From NCBI GenBank assembly GCA_022709385.1, contig JAKLIX010000019.1, forward strand, positions 1 through 64,000: 64,000 bases of DNA. The letters run 5' to 3'. The notes beneath the pieces are model-generated. The model saw nothing but the letters and a program-made list of their open reading frames with translations. It was not told the origin of the DNA and did not search any database. This stretch comes from Bacteroidota bacterium. Its GTDB lineage: Bacteria; Bacteroidota; Bacteroidia; Bacteroidales; CAIXZF01. Positions within the stretch are counted from its first letter, which is position 1, and each line of letters opens with the position of its first letter. A program made the position numbers and the translations under genes. Below, piece by piece: positions 24,841-33,860 of the stretch.

Positions 24841-25725
24841 ATGAAAAAACTGGCAACTTATTGCTTATTGGCCGCGATCGGCCTGTCGTTGATCATTACA
24901 TCCTGCAAAAAGGATGAGGATGAAGTGAAACTCCCCGTGGTGGCTTTCCAGACCGGGACAGGGTATATTGACGGGAACACGGTTGCAGGATACGGAGACA
25001 CCCTGCTGTTCGGTCTCCGCCTTGAATCCAGCGGGGAAGTAGCACTTGTTAAACTGAAGATCACCATGAACGGGCAGACCAAACTGGATTCCACCTTTAA
25101 CCAGATGACATTCAATATGGACTACAGCGCCATCAAAGGGCTGGACAACAAGGAAACCTGGGTTTTTGAGCTTACCGACCTCGACGGCCATGTGAATATG
25201 GCAAGCGTGGAAGTCACGGCCCTGTTCGGACAGATCAATACCTACAACAGTATTTTGTTAGGGGCGCAGGAAAATACGCTGACGGCAAGCTTCCTTTCCT
25301 TTACTGGCGGAACCTACACGCTTTATTTCCAGGCAGATGCCTTCAATCACCAGGCCGATATCGACCTGTTCTGTTTCTATGAAGATACCCCGACCCATCA
25401 GAACTTCATGACGCTGGCAGCCCCGGGATCCAACATTTCCGGGATTTTCAACGGGCCCACCGCTCCCGAGAACTACACCACCAAGAATGTCACCTATTTC
25501 AGTGAAACGACCGTGACACCTGCCGGATTTGATGCCATTGCCAATGATGCCATGCTGCTTGCCAGTTTTGATTTTGCGAACAAATTCAAAAAAGCCAACG
25601 AGCTGGCTGTGGGGAATGTGTATGCCTTCAGGATACAGTCGGGAAAGACCGGCATGTTCAAGGTGAAGAGCGTGACCAACGGCAACGACGGGCTTCTCGA
25701 GATTGCAGTGAAAATTCAGCAGTAA
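24841..25725 (+). CDS. Surface lipoprotein paralogue 1 (oxyanion-uptake operon)
   Basis: The ATG at 24841 is chosen over a longer frame because it gives a lipoprotein signal with lipobox ITSC (cleavage before Cys, then KKDEDE, an acidic stretch fitting surface export). The 294-residue mature part is beta-rich with no catalytic motif, and I do not recognise a named family. Its second half (YNSILLGAQ, HQADIDLF, a C-terminal TGMFKVKSV) aligns by eye with the next gene's product, so the pair arose by duplication. Its position ahead of a TonB receptor and W/Mo transporter suggests a cell-surface substrate-binding partner; that is inference. Confidence 0.8.
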   Translation: MKKLATYCLLAAIGLSLIITSCKKDEDEVKLPVVAFQTGTGYIDGNTVAGYGDTLLFGLRLESSGEVALVKLKITMNGQTKLDSTFNQMTFNMDYSAIKGLDNKETWVFELTDLDGHVNMASVEVTALFGQINTYNSILLGAQENTLTASFLSFTGGTYTLYFQADAFNHQADIDLFCFYEDTPTHQNFMTLAAPGSNISGIFNGPTAPENYTTKNVTYFSETTVTPAGFDAIANDAMLLASFDFANKFKKANELAVGNVYAFRIQSGKTGMFKVKSVTNGNDGLLEIAVKIQQ

Positions 25726-25731
25726 CCCACC

Positions 25732-26679
25732 ATGGCGGTTCATAAGGATATCTTTTGCACCCTCATCCCGCCTGCCTTTTTTCGTCACGGACGGCTGATC
25801 ATCCTGCTGTTTTCCATCATGATCCTCTTTTCCTGTGAAAAGGATGAGACGGATGCCGATCCGTTCCTGCAACTCAAGACCGGTGTGGCCTACACGCCAC
25901 CGGGCGGCAGCGTGCCGCTCGGGGGTGTGATCCGGATCGGGGTGCTTGCTTCCGGCGGCGGAGTACCGCTCACCTACCTGCGCATTCAGAAGATTTCAGG
26001 CGGCGACACCAGCCTTCAGATCGACCGGGGCTTATATGCTGAAAATGCCGGTCTGGATGAGGATTTCGTTTTCTCCAAAGATACGGCACAAACAGAAACC
26101 TGGTTGATCACCGTGATGAATGCCGGCCGTAAGGAGACCAGCGCCGGCCTTGTAATCCACAGGGGTTCCGGAAGCGCCTGGGGCCCGGTGAACCATTACC
26201 AGGGGATCGTCCTGGGACTGCAGTCGAATACCGTAAGCCCTCACTACCTGGATGCACGAAAGGGACTGGCTTATACCAACACGACGGTTGCCGGTCATGA
26301 AGCCGAAATCGACATCGTCGGCTACTTTTACTTCACTTCCGGAAAACCTTCCCCCACCCTGACCTGCCCGGCCTACCCCGCGGCCGGAGGGTATTACCCG
26401 CAAATTGCTTCCTGGACTTCCAAAAGGATGACCCTGTACGATTATTACTCCACCGACAACGACCTGGTAAGCGCTGCGGCCTTCGATGCGGCCGTCAGCG
26501 ACAGCCTCCTGGTGAACGCCTACAATCCCCGGCTTGTCAGCGGTAACTGCAAATTCTGTTATACCGGAAAGGTCATCCCTTTTAAAACCCAGGACAATAA
26601 GTACGGTCTGATCAAAGTGGTACATGCCGGTGAAAATGAATCAGGCACCATTGAAATCGAAATAAAAGTGCAGCCATGA
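25732..26679 (+). CDS. Surface lipoprotein paralogue 2 (oxyanion-uptake operon)
   Basis: This 315-residue protein has a hydrophobic signal ending in lipobox LFSC followed by EKDETD. It shares the plan of the preceding lipoprotein: YQGIVLGLQ versus YNSILLGAQ, HEAEIDIVGYF versus HQADIDLFCFY, and a C-terminal KYGLIKVV versus TGMFKVKS. Four Cys residues occur in the mature part, including CKFC near the C-terminus, which the first paralogue lacks. The gap to the first gene is 6 bp, and the stop overlaps the TonB receptor start (26676-26679). A role as accessory receptor for the TonB protein is plausible but unproven. Confidence 0.8.
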   Translation: MAVHKDIFCTLIPPAFFRHGRLIILLFSIMILFSCEKDETDADPFLQLKTGVAYTPPGGSVPLGGVIRIGVLASGGGVPLTYLRIQKISGGDTSLQIDRGLYAENAGLDEDFVFSKDTAQTETWLITVMNAGRKETSAGLVIHRGSGSAWGPVNHYQGIVLGLQSNTVSPHYLDARKGLAYTNTTVAGHEAEIDIVGYFYFTSGKPSPTLTCPAYPAAGGYYPQIASWTSKRMTLYDYYSTDNDLVSAAAFDAAVSDSLLVNAYNPRLVSGNCKFCYTGKVIPFKTQDNKYGLIKVVHAGENESGTIEIEIKVQP

Positions 26680-29063
26680 GCATGTTCACAAGCCTGAAAA
26701 CGTGGCACACTCACCATGCCTGCCTGATCGGTCTCCTGCTGTTGATACTGAATATCCTTCCGGGGCAGGCACTCAGGGCACAATCCTGTTTCAACGGCCT
26801 TGTGATCCATGCTACCGGCGGTGAAAGCATACAGGGCGCGTATGTGAAGGCCGGGAATATGGAAGTGATCCTCAGCGGGAAAGCAGGGGATTTCAGGATT
26901 TGCGGCATTCACACCGACAGCATCCTGCTTGAAGTGACACATCTCGGCTTTGTTCCGTTCAAGGCCCGGGTCCGGGTGGCAGCAGGCAGCGAAAAACCCT
27001 TTGTTGTCAGGATGACAGCCCTGTCCATTCCCATCGGGGAAGTGGTGATATCCGCCACACGCACCGAAACGAAAATCCTGGAAACCCCGGTGAGGGTAAA
27101 CCTGATCACCTCAAAGACCCTGCAAGGCCAGGTCAGCCAGAAGGTGGACGAGGTATTGCAGGTAGTCCCCGGTATCAACATCAACAGGCCATTCGGTCCC
27201 CTGTCATCGAAAGCCACCGTTACCATGCGGGGTGTGAACGGCAAGGAACAGGGCCGGGTGCTGGTACTGATGGACGGCATCCCCGTCAACAAATCCGACG
27301 GTGGAACGGTAGATTGGAATATGTTCGACCGTGAGGGGCTCGACCGCATCGAAGTGACCAAGGGAGCAGGCTCTTCCGTTTACGGGGGCAATGCCATGGG
27401 CGGTATCATCAACATGATCAGCAAAAGTCCCGAAAAGGGGTTCAGCGGAAAAGCCACGGTGGAATACGGAACATACAACACCCTGGGTGCCCGTCTGAAT
27501 CTTTCCGATGCAGTGGAGAAAGAAGCACAGGGGAAGCTGCTTTACTGGTCGGCCTTGCTCTTCGGCGGGAAAAGCGACGGTTATATCACCCAGTCGGCCT
27601 ATGATCAGCTCGTCAATCCCTACATCACCAAATCCAATATGCAGGAAGCCGGCCTGGTACTGAAAGGAGGCTGTCGCTTGAAGGGCGGTCAGCAGATCGA
27701 AGCCAGGCTGAATGTCTTCGACGACCGCAGGGGAACCGGAGAGAAGGTGTATCAGCCGGAAGGGAATACCACCGACCACGACTCACAGGCATTGAGCCTC
27801 AACTATAAAGGGATGGCCGGACCGTGGGATATCCGGTCGGATCTGTTCTTCCAGCAAGAGCATTATAAAAAGGTAAACGAGTACATCAAGGATGACTATA
27901 CCTGGTATGAGGTGCTCTCTGTAAGGCAGGATGCCGGGTGGATGAACAGCTTTAGCCGGAAGGCCGGAAAAAGACACCGCATCACCGCCGGGTTTGACCT
28001 GAAAACCGGTAGCGTCGACGCAGCCGACACCTATTATACATCCTCCGATATCGTGTATAATAAAGGCAGGATGAATACAGGGGCCCTTTTTGTGCAGGAT
28101 GAGATGTTGTTCTTCAGGGAGAAAATGCGCCTGGTCGCCGGGATCCGATACGACCATGCGGTTTTTACCGATGGCAGCTTCAGGATTGAGCGCCCGACCA
28201 GGGAAACAGATTTCATGAAGTCGTACCAGGTACCCGACATGCCGGTTCAGAACTGGAACGCCCTCAGCCCCAGAATCTCCCTGCAGGTTTCGCCTGCCGT
28301 AAACAGCAGAATATACCTGCTCTATTCCAGGGGGTTCAGGGCTGCAGTGCTCGACGACCTCTGCCGCTCCGGCAGGGTCAAAGGTGGCTTCAAAATCGCC
28401 AATCCCGCTCTGAAACCGGAGTACATGCATAACATCGAGGCCGGCGCAGACCGTACATTGGATAATGGTACGGCACTCAGCTTCTCCGTTTACCATTCCC
28501 GCGGAAACGACTTCCATTACTATGTTTCTAACGGTCAGACCATTGATATGGGATTCGGCGACAGACCGGTTTTTGTGCGGTCTAACATCAGCGATATCAG
28601 GATTAGCGGTGCTGAAGCCGAAATCAGGATGGAACCCGTCCCCCGCCTCAGCCTTTTCGTCAATTACGGCTATAACGATGCCGTCATCCTGTCCTACCAC
28701 AAACTCACGGTCACCGATACCATCGACCTCAGCGGTAAAAACCTCACCGATGTGCCCATGCATGTAGCCTCCGCCGGGGGAAACTGGATGTGGCACATTG
28801 TAAATATCTCTTTTACTGTAAGATATAACGGAAGCATGTGGATAAACGACCAGAATATCATGGATGATATCCTGTTGCGCAGTCAGTATCCGGATTACAC
28901 TACCTTTGATCTCAGGTTATGGAAGAATTTGCCTGGCGGACTTGGCATGAGCCTGATGGCCCAAAACCTGTTCGATGTAAAATATTACGACAGCAAAGAT
29001 GCCGTTGGCCCGGGACGCATGCTCACGGCACAAATCACCTATCAATTCGGAAAAAGAAAATGA
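26676..29063 (+). CDS. TonB-dependent outer-membrane receptor
   Basis: This 795-residue protein has a signal peptide, then a carboxypeptidase-regulatory-like CNA-B domain (~40-115) and a plug domain. The plug includes a TonB-box-like start (GEVVISATRTETKILETPV), VRGxNG-type motif MRGVNGKEQG and IEVTKGAGSSVYGGNAMGGIINMI. A 22-strand barrel follows, ending YQFGKRK with aromatic residues. It takes a ligand across the outer membrane using TonB energy. Its four-base overlaps with the lipoprotein before it and the gene after it, and co-transcription with wtpABC genes, point to tungstate/molybdate or a chelate as ligand. Siderophore or cobalamin transport is less favoured by context. Confidence 0.93.
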   Translation: MSMFTSLKTWHTHHACLIGLLLLILNILPGQALRAQSCFNGLVIHATGGESIQGAYVKAGNMEVILSGKAGDFRICGIHTDSILLEVTHLGFVPFKARVRVAAGSEKPFVVRMTALSIPIGEVVISATRTETKILETPVRVNLITSKTLQGQVSQKVDEVLQVVPGININRPFGPLSSKATVTMRGVNGKEQGRVLVLMDGIPVNKSDGGTVDWNMFDREGLDRIEVTKGAGSSVYGGNAMGGIINMISKSPEKGFSGKATVEYGTYNTLGARLNLSDAVEKEAQGKLLYWSALLFGGKSDGYITQSAYDQLVNPYITKSNMQEAGLVLKGGCRLKGGQQIEARLNVFDDRRGTGEKVYQPEGNTTDHDSQALSLNYKGMAGPWDIRSDLFFQQEHYKKVNEYIKDDYTWYEVLSVRQDAGWMNSFSRKAGKRHRITAGFDLKTGSVDAADTYYTSSDIVYNKGRMNTGALFVQDEMLFFREKMRLVAGIRYDHAVFTDGSFRIERPTRETDFMKSYQVPDMPVQNWNALSPRISLQVSPAVNSRIYLLYSRGFRAAVLDDLCRSGRVKGGFKIANPALKPEYMHNIEAGADRTLDNGTALSFSVYHSRGNDFHYYVSNGQTIDMGFGDRPVFVRSNISDIRISGAEAEIRMEPVPRLSLFVNYGYNDAVILSYHKLTVTDTIDLSGKNLTDVPMHVASAGGNWMWHIVNISFTVRYNGSMWINDQNIMDDILLRSQYPDYTTFDLRLWKNLPGGLGMSLMAQNLFDVKYYDSKDAVGPGRMLTAQITYQFGKRK

Positions 29064-30070
29064 AGCAGTTTTTTATCTCCTCCCTCCTGTACATGGGACT
29101 ATGCACGGGTTTGGCGGCACAAACCAATGATTTCTATGATGATGCCGAGAGCCATCCCCTGAAAACAACACAAATGATGATCGGGGGCGAGGTGGAACAG
29201 CCGGGGCCCGTCAGCCTGGAGGGCCTTCCGCTGCGATCCGTGGTGGTGAAAGAAACCCGCTTCGACAGGAAAAACGGATCATTCACGGGAGCATACAGGT
29301 ACGACGGTTACTCCCTTTACGACATCCTGAACAAGGTGTTCATTAAAAAGGCCAATGAGGCGGAATTCGCTCCCATCATCGACCTGATGGTGGAAGTGGA
29401 GAATGACAAAGGCGAAAAGGTCGTGTTCAGCTGGGGTGAAGTATATTATCCCATCCACCGGCATGAAATCCTGATCGCCGTGTCGGTGGCACGCATCGTC
29501 CCATCGAAAACCAAGGATCTCTGGCCGCTGCCCGAAGAATCGAAAATCGTTGTGGCTTCCGACCTTTACACCGAACGAAATATCAGCAGTCCGACCACCA
29601 TCACCGTTCGTTCCCATCCCGGAAAATTCAATGTGAAGAAAGGAATGGAAAACCCATACTCCGCTGATATCCAAGTGATAAGGAAAAAAGAAAAGGTAAT
29701 CATACTGAAAGAGATTCCGAAAGACATGCAGGTAGTTGAATTCCCTTCCGTCTTTTACGGCAGGGGCAGGGGAATCCATGGCACCACGCCTTTCAGGGGT
29801 GTATTGCTCAAAGATGTACTCAAGGAGTATGTAACCATTGACATGGAAACGCTTCGCACGGGCTACCTGGTCGTGACAGGGATAGACGGTTACCGCGGGG
29901 TATTCACTTACAGCGAGTTATTCAACCGGAATGACCAGGCCGAATTTCTGTTGATCTGCGACCCGGAGGAGAAGGACGGAGGCGCCTTCAGGTTGTTTCC
30001 GGCAGCGGATTTCTTTTCCGACAGGGCGATTAAAGCAATAAAGAAGTTTGTGTTCGAAACGCCACATTAG
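29060..30070 (+). CDS. Periplasmic protein resembling the Moco-binding (sulfite oxidase-type) fold
   Basis: Translation should start at 29060, where ATG overlaps the receptor stop; the longer frame has no signal peptide. The 336-residue product has signal MKQFFISSLLYMGLCTGLAAQ and two similar halves. The first opens GEVEQPGPVSLEGLP and contains YDGYSLYDILNKV. The second has TPFRGVLLKDVLKEY and VTGIDGYRGVFTYSEL. These match the oxidoreductase molybdopterin-binding domain pattern. After the signal only one Cys remains (LLICDPEE), so the Moco-ligating Cys of true sulfite-oxidase enzymes is not in its usual context. I infer a periplasmic oxyanion or cofactor-binding protein linking the TonB receptor to the ABC transporter. 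Confidence 0.7.
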   Translation: MKQFFISSLLYMGLCTGLAAQTNDFYDDAESHPLKTTQMMIGGEVEQPGPVSLEGLPLRSVVVKETRFDRKNGSFTGAYRYDGYSLYDILNKVFIKKANEAEFAPIIDLMVEVENDKGEKVVFSWGEVYYPIHRHEILIAVSVARIVPSKTKDLWPLPEESKIVVASDLYTERNISSPTTITVRSHPGKFNVKKGMENPYSADIQVIRKKEKVIILKEIPKDMQVVEFPSVFYGRGRGIHGTTPFRGVLLKDVLKEYVTIDMETLRTGYLVVTGIDGYRGVFTYSELFNRNDQAEFLLICDPEEKDGGAFRLFPAADFFSDRAIKAIKKFVFETPH

Positions 30071-30078
30071 TCTTTGAA

Positions 30079-31089
30079 ATGGTTATCCGGCATCTGATCC
30101 ATAAGCAGGGTGGCAGGATAGTGTTGTCATTATTCCTGGGGGTTGCACTCAGTTCCGGGTGCCACCAGGCCGGACAGATTTCGGAAAACCACGGCAGCAG
30201 GGAAGCCCTGACAGGCAAGCTGACGATCTTTCATGCCGGCAGTCTTGCCTTACCCATCCGTGCCATCTGCGACAGCTTCAACCGTATGTACCCGGGTATC
30301 CGCATTTTGACCGAGGCAGCAGGCAGCAAGGCCTGTGCCCGCAAGATCATGGATCTTCACAGGGAATGCGATGTATTTGCCTCGGCCGATTATCAGGTGA
30401 TAGAGCAATGGCTGATCCCTGAACACGCCACCTGGTGTATCCGTTTTGCCGGCAATGAGATGGCCCTGGTGTATGCACCCCATTCCAGGTATGCAGATAA
30501 AATCAACAAAGACAACTGGATGCATTACCTGCTGAAACCGGATGTCGCTTACGGAAGATCCGATCCCGACAGTGATCCCTGCGGGGTACGTGCAGTTCTG
30601 ACAGTAAAACTTGCCGGAAAGTATTACAAATTGACAGAATTTTCGTCACTATTGCTTGAAAAGGACAGGCATCACATCCGGCCTAAAGAAACAGACCTGA
30701 TTGCCCTGCTGGAATCCGGTGCGATCGATTACATCTTCCTTTACCGTTCGGTGGCTGAACAACACGGCCTGCCTTTTCTGGAACTGCCCGATTCCGTCAA
30801 CCTCTCCGATCCGGGCCTGTCGGACTGGTATGGAACGGTCAGTGTGACACTCAGAGGAAAACATCCCGGGGAACAGATGACGGAAAAGGGAGAAGCCATG
30901 GTCTATGGCATCACCATTCCTGCCAATGCTCCCGAACCGGCCCTGGCTGAATTGTTTACCGCCTTTTTCCTGTCTGAGGGCATGCAGGTGATTGAAAAGA
31001 TGGGACAAACACCCCTGGTTCCTTCCTTTTCGCCCCAATGGGATCAACTTCCGCAGGCATTAAGGATCTATGCCTTACAATCGCGCTGA
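30079..31089 (+). CDS. wtpA: Tungstate/molybdate ABC transporter substrate-binding protein
   Basis: This 336-residue binding protein has an N-terminal lipoprotein-like signal (LSSGC). Motifs LTIFHAGSLALPI (mature start), DVFASADY and GRSDPDSDPCGVRA are characteristic of the WtpA/ModA-type oxyanion binders, and the last is typical of WtpA. It should capture tungstate or molybdate in the periplasm and deliver it to the permease. It lies 8 bp after the Moco-fold gene, and its stop TGA overlaps the permease start (31087-31091). WtpA proteins favour tungstate but the metal cannot be assigned by reading the sequence. Confidence 0.9.
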   Translation: MVIRHLIHKQGGRIVLSLFLGVALSSGCHQAGQISENHGSREALTGKLTIFHAGSLALPIRAICDSFNRMYPGIRILTEAAGSKACARKIMDLHRECDVFASADYQVIEQWLIPEHATWCIRFAGNEMALVYAPHSRYADKINKDNWMHYLLKPDVAYGRSDPDSDPCGVRAVLTVKLAGKYYKLTEFSSLLLEKDRHHIRPKETDLIALLESGAIDYIFLYRSVAEQHGLPFLELPDSVNLSDPGLSDWYGTVSVTLRGKHPGEQMTEKGEAMVYGITIPANAPEPALAELFTAFFLSEGMQVIEKMGQTPLVPSFSPQWDQLPQALRIYALQSR

Positions 31090-31883
31090 TGGCACTTTCT
31101 GTTCGCAAATACAGCGGTTTTGACCTGTTGATCATTTTTTTAAGCGGACTGGTATTGTTGTTCATTGTGGCACCGCTGCTGGGGATGCTCCTGCGCACCA
31201 CGCCGGGCCAGTTGTTTGAGGTATCGGGTAAGCCGGAAGTGATGCACAGCATTGTCCTCACCCTCGGGGTATCCTTTTCGGCAACCCTGGTGTTTGCTGT
31301 CGCTGCAGTCCCTTTTGCCTATTTCCTTGCAAGACGGACATTTCACGGGCGTCGTTTGGTAAACGGCCTGGTTGACCTGCCCATTGTGATTCCGCACACG
31401 GCGGCCGGCATTGCCATGCTGGGTTTTATTTCCAGGGAGTCTGTAACAGGCAAGGCTGCGTCGCTGCTGGGGCTGGAACTGGTCGGGCGGCCTGCCGGCA
31501 TTGCACTGGCCATGGCCTTTGTAAGCCTGCCTTTCCTGATCAATGCGGCCAGGGATGGTTTTGCATCTGTTCCCGTCCGCTACGAAAAGGCTGCCCTCAA
31601 CCTGGGGGCTTCCCCGTTCAGGGTCTTTATCACCATTGCACTGCCGCTGGCCTGGAAGCAGATCCTTTCAGGTCTTGTCCTGATGTTTGCCAGGGGGATG
31701 AGCGAATTCGGCGCGGTGGTCATCGTGGCTTATCATCCCATGGTGACGCCGGTGCTGGTCTATGAATGGTTCGGCGCTTACGGACTGCGGTACGCAAGAC
31801 CCGCGGCCGTCCTCTTCATGCTGATTGCCCTGGCGTTTTTTATCGTACTTCGTTTGCTCACCCATCGCCGTCATCATGCTTGA
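31089..31883 (+). CDS. wtpB: Tungstate/molybdate ABC transporter permease
   Basis: The ATG at 31089 overlaps the wtpA stop, giving 264 residues; an upstream frame start would sit inside wtpA. About six membrane helices are visible, beginning FDLLIIFLSGLVLLFIVAPLLGMLL. The EAA loop that contacts the ATPase is present as EKAALNLGASPFRVFITIALPLAWKQ, and ARGMSEFGAVVIVAY is the usual permease signature of ModB/WtpB. It forms the inner-membrane channel with WtpC. The stop overlaps the wtpC start by 8 bp. Confidence 0.92.
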   Translation: MALSVRKYSGFDLLIIFLSGLVLLFIVAPLLGMLLRTTPGQLFEVSGKPEVMHSIVLTLGVSFSATLVFAVAAVPFAYFLARRTFHGRRLVNGLVDLPIVIPHTAAGIAMLGFISRESVTGKAASLLGLELVGRPAGIALAMAFVSLPFLINAARDGFASVPVRYEKAALNLGASPFRVFITIALPLAWKQILSGLVLMFARGMSEFGAVVIVAYHPMVTPVLVYEWFGAYGLRYARPAAVLFMLIALAFFIVLRLLTHRRHHA

Positions 31884-32931
31884 AGTCCGTCAACTCACCA
31901 GGTCCTTCGGGGATTTTTCACTGCAAAACATCAGTTTTACGGTGGAGCGGGGCGACTACTTCGTAATCCTGGGCTTGTCGGGTGCCGGAAAATCCCTGCT
32001 GCTGGAATTGCTGGCCGGGCTTGAACTGCCGGATTCGGGACAAATCCTGCTGAACGGGAAGGATATCACCAGGGAGAAGATACAAAGACGTCCTTTCGGC
32101 CTGGTTTTCCAGGATCTGGCAATCTTCCCCCACCTCAGCGTCAGGGCCAATATCGCGTACAGCCTGAATAAGCGGGAAGGGAAAGCCACGGCCGGACAGG
32201 AAAAACTCACTGCCATCACCCGGGACCTGGGAATACGGCATTTGCTCGACCGCCGTCCGGAAACACTTTCGGGTGGCGAACTGCAACGGGTGGCCCTGGC
32301 CAGGGTTCTTGTGCACGATCCGGAAATCCTGCTGCTCGACGAACCCCTTGCATCCATCGATGTCAGCCTGAAAGCCGGAATCCGCAGTCTGCTCAGAAAG
32401 CTCCACCGGAACGGACAAACCATCATCCATGTGACACATGATGAGGAGGAGGCTGTTTCTCTTGCCGGAAAGATCGCGGTGATACAGGACGGTGCCATCA
32501 TCCAGCAGGGAACACCCGGGGAGGTGTTCTCAAAACCGGGGTCCCCTTTCGTGGCCCGCTTCGCCGGACATCCGAATTTCTTTACCCCCAGGCTTGAAGC
32601 GGACCCGGAAAGCGGAAAACCCCTTGTAAGACTCAGCAATGCCCTTACAATCAATATTCCGCCTACCATGCTGAGGGGTAAAATCTGCCTGATCATCGAT
32701 CCCGCCGCCATCCGTTTATTCGCAGAAAAACCACCGGCCGGGGAAAATGTCTTTCAGGCCATGATCCGGGAGATCTATCCTTCCCGCCAGGGACTCGAGA
32801 TCCTGCTGGACGCAGGGATCCCGCTGCTGGTAAAATATCCCGACGCCAAACTTCCGGAAGGTATTGTGAGAGAAGGCGATACCGTTTGGGCCATGATTGC
32901 CGGAAATGGTATCCTTTGTTACCAGGATTGA
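31876..32931 (+). CDS. wtpC: Tungstate/molybdate ABC transporter ATP-binding protein
   Basis: The start at 31876 (MLEVRQLTRSFG) is chosen because a longer frame would read 50 bp further into wtpB. The 351-residue ATPase has Walker A GLSGAGKS, Q-loop VFQDLAIFPH, signature LSGGELQRVALAR, Walker B LLLDEPLAS and H-loop VTHDEEEA. A C-terminal TOBE-like region (~235-351) may sense the oxyanion, as in ModC. It powers import through WtpB. No terminator is visible in the 100 bp after the stop, and a 900-bp repeat-rich spacer follows. Confidence 0.93.
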   Translation: MLEVRQLTRSFGDFSLQNISFTVERGDYFVILGLSGAGKSLLLELLAGLELPDSGQILLNGKDITREKIQRRPFGLVFQDLAIFPHLSVRANIAYSLNKREGKATAGQEKLTAITRDLGIRHLLDRRPETLSGGELQRVALARVLVHDPEILLLDEPLASIDVSLKAGIRSLLRKLHRNGQTIIHVTHDEEEAVSLAGKIAVIQDGAIIQQGTPGEVFSKPGSPFVARFAGHPNFFTPRLEADPESGKPLVRLSNALTINIPPTMLRGKICLIIDPAAIRLFAEKPPAGENVFQAMIREIYPSRQGLEILLDAGIPLLVKYPDAKLPEGIVREGDTVWAMIAGNGILCYQD

Positions 32932-33860
32932 TTGTTTCAACCCTGATGTGCCAGCGTGGCCAATGGTGTTTACAGGTTAAAAGGCAGGGAAGGAAAGTGC
33001 AGCGTGAAGGAAAGAGAAATCAACTTCTAAACCCATAAACCCATAAACCGGCTGCCAGCCGGGACACTGATTCCAGTAGGGTAAGATGCTTCTCTACGCC
33101 TGGCCTTTAAAACCATGGAGTTACACGGAGTTATACACGGAGTAATTATAAATGATTACTTTTCACGACTCATGGTTCATTAAACTGTTGACCATCAACT
33201 TTAGACATTCAGATCAACACCAAAGACCCGGCTTTTAAAATGAGAGGGTAGAAAATTGAGTTTAGAAGTGAAGTACTAAGTAAAGAAATGAATTTCAACA
33301 TTTTACTTCACTTCATTTTTTTACCTTCATTTTTCTCACTTCTTTCAAATACTCAAGGTCTAAACCGATAAACACCTATACTGTAAACTTGAATAAATTG
33401 AACCACATAGGACACATAGGGTAAATCATCTATGTGATCTATGTGCCTATGTGTTGAAAATAAAGAGAATTGCCACGGTCAGCATGACGGCTAAACTTCT
33501 AAACCAATAAACACCTATACTGTAAACTTGAATTAATTGAACCACATAGGACACATAGGGTAAATCATCTATGTGATCTATGTGCCTATGTGTTGAAAAT
33601 AAAGAGAATTGTCACGGTCAGCATGACGGCTAAACTTCTAAACCGATAAACACCTATACTGTAAACTTGAATTGTTTGAACCACATAGGACACATAGAAT
33701 AAATCATCTATGTGTCCTATGTGCCTATGTGTTGAAAATAAAGAGAATTGTCACGGTCAGCATGACGGCTAAACTTCTAAACCAATAAACTCCTAAACCG
33801 GCTGCCAGCCGGGACACTGTTTCCGGTACGAAACGGTGCTTCGACTCCGCACCGGTGTCC
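32932..33860. repeat. Repeat-rich spacer with three 139-bp palindromic tandem repeats
   Basis: No gene is present. Repeats of 139 bp begin at 33361, 33500 and 33639, with a partial fourth at 33778. Each contains an imperfect palindrome built from CACATAGGACACATAG and CTATGTG...CCTATGTG, followed by GTCACGGTCAGCATGACGG. A second short repeat, CCGGCTGCCAGCCGGGACAC, occurs at about 33049 and 33797. Reverse-complement copies of the 139-bp unit lie at 45873-46010 and 46342-46480. These are dispersed intergenic palindromic elements; any function (mRNA ends, gyrase or integration sites) is unknown. Confidence 0.9.

Noticed and set aside
33361..33790. Possible CRISPR array from the 139-bp repeats
   Set aside because: The repeats are head-to-tail without spacers, too long, and have inverted dispersed copies; no cas genes are present.
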